A stretch of DNA of 17,071 nt, taken from positions 1 to 17,071 of the forward strand of contig JAQTRT010000027.1 in NCBI GenBank assembly GCA_028711675.1, read 5' to 3'. The translations under genes and the position numbers were made by a program. Under the pieces are notes generated by a model. It did no database searches and was not told where the DNA came from. It worked only from the letters and a program-made list of their open reading frames with translations. Shown in pieces: positions 6,615 through 12,392 of the stretch. The DNA is from a bacterium. GTDB taxonomy: Bacteria > Spirochaetota > JAHITG01. Position 1 is the stretch's first letter; each line of letters begins with the position of its first letter.

Positions 6615-7817
6615 TCATTTCTTTTTCAGGCCGGCCCGGGCCTTCTGGATCCAGCCTTTCAGGTCAGCGTTCTCCGGATCGAACTTCAGCGCTTCGCCCC
6701 ATTCCTTGAGCGCTTCCTTATAATTTTCTTTCACGTACGCGTCCAGGCCCATGTAAAAGAAATACTTGTATTTCTCTTCCTCGCCTTTTTTCCACCGGAT
6801 GATCAGGATGTCGGCCCTGCCTTTGTCGTCCCGCGGTTTAAGGACGCGGTACTCGATCTTTTTATAGTCCAGGCCGTGGTTGGTCAGATAAAAAAGGATG
6901 ACCCGGGCCTCTTTTTCCGAAAGCGAAGAGGACGCACCTCCGGTCCTGGACGGATACATCATGATAATAATCCTCTTATAGCTCTGCTTCCCGGCCAGGC
7001 CGGCCACCTGGTTCAGGATCTCCTTGCCGTCCCTGCTGATCCTGTTCCCGTCGAAGAGCTTCTCCCTGGCATCAATGATATTTACCAGGATCTCCTCATT
7101 CTTCTCCTGCACAACCAGCTTGATCCTGGACTGCTCCTGCTCGTCCATCAGGTCCTTGATCATATCCTTCCATTTCACCGTAACCCCTTTAGCCGGGATA
7201 AAACCAATCTCCCTGATCTCATACCCTCCTTCCTTCTTTTCCAGGCGCCAGTCTTCGAATACCAGGGTCAGCTCCTGCAGATCGCGGAGATCGACCGGTT
7301 CATTCTCGGATTCGAACTCCCTGAAAGGAATAATGATACTGGTCCATTGGTCCGTAATGTTCATGACATCGGTCTTCATTTTAGCCTTGCTGTCTTTCAG
7401 TTCCATTTTAAAAAAATCAGAAAATCCTTTCTCTTTGATGCCGCGGATGGTAAGGACCACAGCCTCAAATCCGGAAAGGTCAAGGCTCCGGAGCTTGGTC
7501 CAGAATCCGTTGAAAGCCGGCTCTTTGGAATCCACGTCATACAGGATCTTTAGCGTGAAATCAGCTCCCGGCGCATCCGGGTCCTTTACCAAAGACATGC
7601 GGCAATATGCTTCTTTATCATAGGGGTTCAGGTCAAAGACGCCGAAATCAGCGTTCAGGGTGTTCTTAAACTCTTTTTTAGCAAAATCGAGCAGGATAAA
7701 AGGCTTATCAACAGAAAAAGTCTCATCCGGGGAATATTTTTCACCCCAATCAGCCAATGCCGGGACCTGAAAGCAGAAACAGAGCAAGTAAATGAGGTAT
7801 TTTATCTTTTTCTTCAT
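6615..7817 (-). CDS. Secreted jelly-roll (CIA30/CBM-like) + degenerate OmpA-like + TPR protein
   Basis: 400 residues. A Sec signal peptide ends near PALA-DW (22/23). Residues about 41-210 resemble the beta-sandwich of CIA30/carbohydrate-binding modules: LDLSGFEAVVLTIRG, then DQWTSIIIPFREF, then a final strand IREIGFIPA. A helical linker (213-240) leads to an OmpA-C-like alpha/beta domain (about 242-342; ILVNIID, KLFDGN, LSEKEARVILFYLTNHGLDYKKIEY). A C-terminal TPR-like unit (351-398; YMGLDAYVKENYKEALKEWG, then LKFDPENADLKGW) completes it. The OmpA residues that grip diaminopimelate are missing: MYPSRTGG replaces GHTDxxG, and Glu replaces the Arg of LSxxRA. It is likely a periplasmic or outer-membrane-associated protein with an unknown ligand. 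The start is the in-frame ATG at 7817. A GGAAGG lies 18 bases away, nearer an out-of-frame ATG at 7830, so the start is less certain than the domains. Confidence 0.8.
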   Translation of the reverse strand: MKKKIKYLIYLLCFCFQVPALADWGEKYSPDETFSVDKPFILLDFAKKEFKNTLNADFGVFDLNPYDKEAYCRMSLVKDPDAPGADFTLKILYDVDSKEPAFNGFWTKLRSLDLSGFEAVVLTIRGIKEKGFSDFFKMELKDSKAKMKTDVMNITDQWTSIIIPFREFESENEPVDLRDLQELTLVFEDWRLEKKEGGYEIREIGFIPAKGVTVKWKDMIKDLMDEQEQSRIKLVVQEKNEEILVNIIDAREKLFDGNRISRDGKEILNQVAGLAGKQSYKRIIIMMYPSRTGGASSSLSEKEARVILFYLTNHGLDYKKIEYRVLKPRDDKGRADILIIRWKKGEEEKYKYFFYMGLDAYVKENYKEALKEWGEALKFDPENADLKGWIQKARAGLKKK

Positions 7818-7957
7818 TATTAATATACATATCGACCTTCCAACAGGCAAAAATAAGTTAAGATAGGAAAGACTTGCAGCGGAACTTTTTATCTTTAGCC
7901 TTGTCCAATAAGACAGCAGGTCCGGGACAAATAGAAATAACCAAAACGGAGGTCTTT

Positions 7958-8566
7958 ATGATAAGGATAATTTTTCTCACTATCTTTCTTTGCATGAATT
8001 TCTTTCAGGTCATTTCCCATGCCGCAAGCCAGTATAATGAATATACTGTTACAGACCCCTATACATACAGAAACCTGGCCATATTCCTCATCCGCGGCAG
8101 GAACACCATCAAAGCAGACAGGTTCATCACCCTGGATGAGGCCATCAGGCAGAAAAAGATAATTGTTTATGAGACAGAAGAGGTGAACGAGTTGTCGGTC
8201 AGGAACCTTTCCAAAAAAGATACCATCTTTATCCAGTCCGGAGATATCGTAAAAGGCGGGAAGCAGGACCGTGTCATCCGGTTCGATATCATCATACCGC
8301 CCCGGTCCGGCAGGATCCCTATAGACTCCTTCTGCGTGGAACAGGGACGCTGGGAGAAAAGGGGGAACGAGGAGGCGGATCATTTCAGCAGTGCCGATGA
8401 AAAATTATCCTCAAAGAAACTGAAGATCGCGGCCAAGTCCTCAGGTTCACAGTCCGAGGTCTGGGACCAGGTCGGCGCTTTCCAGGAGAAGCTGGAAAGA
8501 AAAACGGGGAAACCGGTGAAAAACGGCGAATCCGAGTCAAGCCTCCAGCTCACGCTTGAGAACTAG
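7958..8566 (+). CDS. ARPP-1/DUF6569 family protein, N-terminal part (ORF cut by in-frame TAG)
   Basis: 202 residues from the ATG at 7958, which has GGAGGT four bases upstream. The frame is open further up to a TTG at 7874, but the Shine-Dalgarno and signal peptide fix the start here. A Sec signal peptide (cleavage near SHA-AS, residue 22/23) is followed by the ARPP-1-like fold: RFITLDEAI (55-63), then VRNLSKKDTIFIQSGDIVKG, then GKQDRVIRFDIIIPPRSG and CVEQGRW (126-132). These are hallmarks of this family of proteins without an established biochemical role. The frame meets TAG at 8564-8566 in the middle of the domain and continues in the same frame to 8965. The product is therefore truncated unless the stop is read through or is a sequence error. 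The gene is divergent from the OmpA-like gene across a 140-base spacer with no clear promoter. Confidence 0.8.
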   Translation: MIRIIFLTIFLCMNFFQVISHAASQYNEYTVTDPYTYRNLAIFLIRGRNTIKADRFITLDEAIRQKKIIVYETEEVNELSVRNLSKKDTIFIQSGDIVKGGKQDRVIRFDIIIPPRSGRIPIDSFCVEQGRWEKRGNEEADHFSSADEKLSSKKLKIAAKSSGSQSEVWDQVGAFQEKLERKTGKPVKNGESESSLQLTLEN

Positions 8567-8569
8567 GAC

Positions 8570-8965
8570 GTGAAGAAAGAGGCAGGACGATACATCAGGG
8601 AGCTCTCGCATATCGCCGGGAAAGCCAATGACGTGGTGGGCTTTGTCTTCTGCATCAACGGCGAGATCAACAGCGCTGACATTTATTCCCACAACAAGCT
8701 TTTCCTGAAGTTATGGCCCAAGATGCTGGAAGCATCAGCCATTGAAGCCGTGTCCGAATACGAGCAGGGCTTTGACTATGAAACACTGAGCTCAAGGGAT
8801 ATAAGGAACTGGCTCGAGGACGTGGAGAGCGGCCGGAAGAGTCCGAAGAGCATCAACAGGTACACGGATGCCCGGGTGATCGACAATGAAGATTATTACA
8901 TGATGGAGACCTATGACGAGAAGGATAAAGACAACTGGGTCCATAAGAACATGATAAAAAAATAA
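8570..8965 (+). CDS. ARPP-1/DUF6569 family protein, C-terminal part (same frame, after the TAG)
   Basis: 131 residues from a GTG three bases after the in-frame TAG, in the same frame as the preceding ORF. VVGFVFCINGEINSADIYSHN and LFLKLWPKMLEASAIEAV are the C-terminal half of the same family: homologues typically carry a hydrophobic strand, an ING-type turn and an LWPKLL-type helix after the CVEQGRW region. Joined to the first part it gives about 335 residues, which fits a whole family member with signal peptide. Only AGGA overlapping the stop lies before the GTG, and it is too close for a normal Shine-Dalgarno. Independent translation would need reinitiation. The frame shows no other stop or frameshift, so decay, if real, is recent. 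Confidence 0.7.
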   Translation: MKKEAGRYIRELSHIAGKANDVVGFVFCINGEINSADIYSHNKLFLKLWPKMLEASAIEAVSEYEQGFDYETLSSRDIRNWLEDVESGRKSPKSINRYTDARVIDNEDYYMMETYDEKDKDNWVHKNMIKK

Positions 8966-8984
8966 AAGGATCAGGCAGCACCTT

Positions 8985-9047
8985 GTACCGAAACGGCACG
9001 AGGACGTACCGAAACGGCACGAGGACGTACCGAAACGGCACCAGGGC
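8985..9047. repeat. Three tandem 21-bp repeats upstream of the hrpB promoter
   Basis: Units lie at 8985-9005, 9006-9026 and 9027-9047 with no gap. Each is a 15-base core GTACCGAAACGGCAC plus a 6-base linker. Units 1 and 2 are identical. Unit 3 has the identical core and two changes in the linker (CAGGGC for GAGGAC). The core is an imperfect inverted repeat (GTACCG / CGGCAC around AAA). As RNA from the - strand the mismatch becomes a G-U pair. The array begins 19 bases after the ARPP-1 stop and ends 10 bases before the hrpB -35 box. Antisense reading gives VPFRYVL repeats, but I see no gene there. Confidence 0.9.
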
Positions 9048-9057
9048 GTTTTACGGC

Positions 9058-9085
9058 TTGACTGGATAAAGTAATTCATTATAAT
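9058..9085 (+). promoter_or_regulatory. Near-consensus promoter for hrpB, implying a leaderless mRNA
   Basis: TTGACT (9058-9063), a 16-base spacer, and a perfect TATAAT (9080-9085). The ATG of hrpB starts 10 bases after the -10, so the expected transcript begins only a few bases before the start codon, leaving no room for a Shine-Dalgarno; none is seen. The three 21-bp repeats sit directly upstream. Confidence 0.75.
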
Positions 9086-9095
9086 AGTACCTGGC

Positions 9096-11621
9096 ATGGA
9101 AAAATATAATGATATATTAAAAGGTCTTCCTGTGGCTGAGGTGGCGGATGAACTGCTGAAAGCCCTGGGCCGGTCCAATTGCGCTGTTCTCCAGGCGCCT
9201 CCCGGCGCAGGAAAGACCACTGCTCTTCCCCTCTGTTTCCTTAACGCAGAATGGCTTAAAGGACGAAAGATCATCATGCTTGAGCCGCGCCGCATAGCGG
9301 CCCGTTCGGCAGCCGGCCGCCTGGCCTGGCACCTCAGGGAACAGGTAGCCGGGACGATCGGATTCAGGACACGGCTGGAGACAAAGGTCTCGCGGGAGAC
9401 CCGGCTTGAAGTGGTAACCGAGGCCATTCTAACCCGCATCATCCAGAATGATCCTGGACTTGAAGAGTATGGCATGGTCATCTTCGATGAATTCCACGAA
9501 CGGAGTATTCCTTCCGACCTTGGCCTGGCCTTTACGCTCGACAGCCAAAGGACGATCAGGAACGATTTGAGAATACTCATCATGTCAGCCACGATCGAAG
9601 CAGAGGCGATCAGCCGGAAGCTCCATGCTCCCGTGTTCATAAGCCGGGGAAGGAGCTACCCGGTCGAAATCCTGTATTCGCCTGTTCCTGAAAAGACGCG
9701 GCTGGAAGACCACCTGGTCCGGCAAATCCTGTCCGGTCTCTCCAGATACCAGGCCAGCATGCTTGTTTTCCTGCCCGGCAGCAATGAGATAAAAAGATGC
9801 GCAGCTCTCCTGGAACAGCAAATGAACCGGCCGGACACGGAAGTATTCCCGCTTTACGGCGACCTTCCAGCTGACAGACAGGACGCAGCCATACAGCCGG
9901 CATTGCCGGGAAAACGGAAAATAGTGCTGGCCACGTCCATTGCCGAGACCAGCCTTACCATAGACGGCGTGAACATCGTGATCGACAGCGGCCTTTCCCG
10001 GATACCCAGGTATGACCCGTCCAGCGGCTTCACGCGGCTGGAGACAGTACCTGTCACGCAGGACTCAGCCGGCCAGCGGAGCGGACGCGCAGGCAGGACA
10101 GGTCCCGGCATCTGCATCCGGCTCTGGGAACAAAGCGTCCAAAGCACGCTCCTCATCTCGCGCATACCGGAAATATTAAGTTCAGACCTTTCGAACCTTT
10201 GGCTTGAACTGGCAGGATGGGGCGCGAAAGACCCGGCTGAACTCTTCTGGCTCGACCAGCCCTTGTCATCGGCAATTTCCGAAGCCCAGGAACTGCTCCT
10301 GGAGCTTGAGGCCCTGGATAAAAAAGGCGGCATTACGGAACACGGAAAAAAAATGCTCAGCTTCCACAGCCATCCCAGGCTCAGCCACATGATGATAAAA
10401 GCCAAAGAAACCGGCCTGGCCCGGCTTGCGTGCATCCTGGCATCCATTCTGAATGAACAGGATATATTCCGTTTTGGGGACAAGACCAGGAACAGCGATA
10501 TTTCCCTGCGCCTGGACATTCTGTTGGGTACACGCTCCGCAGCAGCGGACTCTCACATCGATTGGTCCGGCTGCAGGCGCGTCATGGACCAGGCCCAACG
10601 ATGGCAGGAGATGCTGGGCACGGCTTCAGGAGGCCGGGAAAAATGGAATGACGATGATATCGGCCCTGTCCTGGCATTCGCTTATCCTGACCGCATAGGA
10701 ATGCGAAGGCTTGAAAGCAAGCGCCACTACCTTCTCTCCAACGGACGCGGAGCATTTTTCCAGGAAAAGGACCCGTTCCTCCTGACGGAATATATCGTGG
10801 CAGCCAATCTGGACGGGAAAGGCGCTGACGCGCGGATCCTCCTGGCCGGCCATCTTGACCCTAAAAAACTGAACGAATATTTTAAGGATGAGATCGGGAC
10901 TGTCTCCTTCATCCAGTGGGACGAAAGGACGGAGAGCGTGCTGGCAAAAAAACAAGTGAAGCTCTTCCAGCTTGTGCTCGAAGAATCAACTCTCCATGAA
11001 CCTGACCAGGAGCTTGTAAAAAAAGCTGTAATAAAGGGCATCCAAAGCCTGGGCGCAGACGTACTGCCGTGGGAAAAAGGGACCAGAGCCTGGCAGGACC
11101 GCGTGCTGTTCCTGCACGGGCTGGAGAACGGGAAATGGCCGGACGTATCGGACGAGTCGCTCCTGGCCTCTTTGGCCAATTGGCTTGGCCCTTATTTAAC
11201 AGGTATCAGAAGACGGCAGGATTTCAGGAACATCAGGCTTCGGGACGCATTGGCATCAATGCTCGATCACAGACAGAAACAGGAGCTTGAGAAGTCTGCG
11301 CCGGAAACCATACAGGTGCCAAGCCATTCCAGGATCAGGCTCGATTACTCGGACCATAAAAAACCAGCGCTGGCTGTGCGTATCCAGGAGGTGTTCGGCT
11401 TGAAAGCAACGCCTAAAGTGGCCAATGGCCGCGTCGCGGTTGTGATGCACCTGCTCTCACCCGCGAACAGGCCAATCCAGGTAACCCAGGACCTTGAAAG
11501 TTTCTGGAAGAACACTTACAGCCAGGTGAGGAAAGAATTAAGAGGCGAATACCCGAAGCATTACTGGCCTGAAGACCCTTCGCAGGCAATAGCCACACGC
11601 AGGGTGCGGCCAAGAAAATGA
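9096..11621 (+). CDS. hrpB: ATP-dependent helicase HrpB (DExH family)
   Basis: 841 residues, the usual HrpB length. RecA-like lobe 1 has Walker A APPGAGKT (34-41), EPRR (63-66), Walker B/DExH DEFHERS (131-137) and SAT (164-166). Lobe 2 has LVFLPGSNEI (223-232), motif V TSIAETSLTI (280-289) and motif VI QRSGRAGR (327-334). The helicase-associated domains follow. The family-specific C-terminal domain shows RIRLDYSDHKKPALAVRIQE, then LLSPANRPIQVTQDL and KHYWPEDP near the end. The N-terminus (LPVAEVADELLKAL just before the P-loop) matches the usual HrpB start, which supports the ATG at 9096. HrpB is a nucleic-acid helicase/NTPase whose cellular role is poorly defined in most bacteria. It is transcribed alone. 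The convergent neighbour ends one base away. Confidence 0.97.
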   Translation: MEKYNDILKGLPVAEVADELLKALGRSNCAVLQAPPGAGKTTALPLCFLNAEWLKGRKIIMLEPRRIAARSAAGRLAWHLREQVAGTIGFRTRLETKVSRETRLEVVTEAILTRIIQNDPGLEEYGMVIFDEFHERSIPSDLGLAFTLDSQRTIRNDLRILIMSATIEAEAISRKLHAPVFISRGRSYPVEILYSPVPEKTRLEDHLVRQILSGLSRYQASMLVFLPGSNEIKRCAALLEQQMNRPDTEVFPLYGDLPADRQDAAIQPALPGKRKIVLATSIAETSLTIDGVNIVIDSGLSRIPRYDPSSGFTRLETVPVTQDSAGQRSGRAGRTGPGICIRLWEQSVQSTLLISRIPEILSSDLSNLWLELAGWGAKDPAELFWLDQPLSSAISEAQELLLELEALDKKGGITEHGKKMLSFHSHPRLSHMMIKAKETGLARLACILASILNEQDIFRFGDKTRNSDISLRLDILLGTRSAAADSHIDWSGCRRVMDQAQRWQEMLGTASGGREKWNDDDIGPVLAFAYPDRIGMRRLESKRHYLLSNGRGAFFQEKDPFLLTEYIVAANLDGKGADARILLAGHLDPKKLNEYFKDEIGTVSFIQWDERTESVLAKKQVKLFQLVLEESTLHEPDQELVKKAVIKGIQSLGADVLPWEKGTRAWQDRVLFLHGLENGKWPDVSDESLLASLANWLGPYLTGIRRRQDFRNIRLRDALASMLDHRQKQELEKSAPETIQVPSHSRIRLDYSDHKKPALAVRIQEVFGLKATPKVANGRVAVVMHLLSPANRPIQVTQDLESFWKNTYSQVRKELRGEYPKHYWPEDPSQAIATRRVRPRK

Positions 11622-11622
11622 T

Positions 11623-12288
11623 CTAATCATACACGCCGCGGCAGGCTATGAAAGTCTCTGTTACGCTGAACTCCTCTATTGAGACGATCATCTCTATTTT
11701 ACTGAAGCTGTAAATTGCCGGATCAGTCACAGCGAAAAAAGTGATATGATATGCTTTGTCCTCTTTTATCATACAGGGAGGCTTTATCTGCTCTTCCTTT
11801 TCAGTCAGTTCCTTGTGGTTATATTGCTTTTTATAATCCTCTATTGACTGGAGCATGTCGATCCGCCTCAACTTCACATAAACCAAGGCCAGGTCCATGG
11901 CTTTCTGATCTGAGAGTTTCTTCCTGTCCATACGAGCTTGAATGAAAGCCTGCACGTCCTTGCTCTTCTCCAGGAAAACAAGCTCGTTATCCCCGTCCGG
12001 GGCCGCGCTGTATAAAAAAATAGTCCTGCCCGCAAGAAAAGAAGCGGGATTAAAAACATTGATCTTATATAAAGGATACTCCCTGATGTATTTGATCAAC
12101 AGAACATCCTTGAATTCCTCAACACCCCTGAGGTTTTCACCGTATCTTTTTTTAATGGTTTCCCTCTTCTTTTTAGACAGGATATTGGCGTAATTGAGAA
12201 TATCAGGCGAACCTTTCTCCGAACCTTCCAGGCAAGTCCCGGCCAGGAAAACCAGGCTTAAAACCGCTGAGATAAAATAATTTTTCAT
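11623..12288 (-). CDS. Secreted protein of unknown function
   Basis: 221 residues with a hydrophobic N-terminal signal (MKNYFISAVLSLVFLAG). Cys19 follows AGT, which is not a canonical lipobox, so lipidation is uncertain and ordinary Sec cleavage is equally possible. The mature part is charged, with a helical middle (about 45-165) and a beta-rich end (HITFFAVTDPAIYSFSKIEM, then SIEEFSVTETFIACRGVYD). Two further Cys (in KPPCMIK and FIACRG) could pair in the periplasm. I recognise no family. GGGGA seven bases before the ATG is a moderate Shine-Dalgarno. The gene ends in TAG one base from the end of hrpB on the other strand. A palindrome/hairpin cluster lies 20 bases upstream of its start. Confidence 0.75.
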   Translation of the reverse strand: MKNYFISAVLSLVFLAGTCLEGSEKGSPDILNYANILSKKKRETIKKRYGENLRGVEEFKDVLLIKYIREYPLYKINVFNPASFLAGRTIFLYSAAPDGDNELVFLEKSKDVQAFIQARMDRKKLSDQKAMDLALVYVKLRRIDMLQSIEDYKKQYNHKELTEKEEQIKPPCMIKEDKAYHITFFAVTDPAIYSFSKIEMIVSIEEFSVTETFIACRGVYD

Positions 12289-12307
12289 GTTATAATCCCC
12301 GTTAAAT

Positions 12308-12332
12308 CTGTCATGACAGGGAAGATCCCTGT
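12308..12332. repeat. Two overlapping inverted repeats upstream of the 12288 start
   Basis: CTGTCATGACAG (12308-12319) is a perfect 12-bp palindrome. ACAGGGAAGATCCCTGT (12316-12332) is a perfect 7-bp stem with a 3-base loop. They share ACAG (12316-12319), so as RNA only one could form at a time. No T-run follows the hairpin on the - strand, so it does not look like an intrinsic terminator for the 12393 gene upstream. An operator for the 12288 gene is possible. The rest of the 104-base spacer shows nothing firm. Confidence 0.6.
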
Positions 12333-12392
12333 TATTTATACAGACAGCGTGAAAGGGAAAAAGTTCCGGATAAATCCTGTGGAGCTGCTTTT

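Noticed and set aside
6570..7553. 327-codon + strand open frame across the OmpA-like gene
   Set aside because: It is antisense to a protein with signal peptide and recognisable domains, and its translation is low-complexity Leu/Phe/Asp/Pro-rich.
8853..9041. - strand ORF encoding VPFRYVL repeats over the tandem 21-bp array
   Set aside because: Because 21 is a multiple of three, any tandem array of this unit gives an open repeating frame. There is no Shine-Dalgarno, and it runs antisense to the ARPP-1 coding end.
8985..9047. Tandem repeats considered as a CRISPR array
   Set aside because: The units abut with only 6-base near-identical linkers and no unique spacers, and no cas genes are present.
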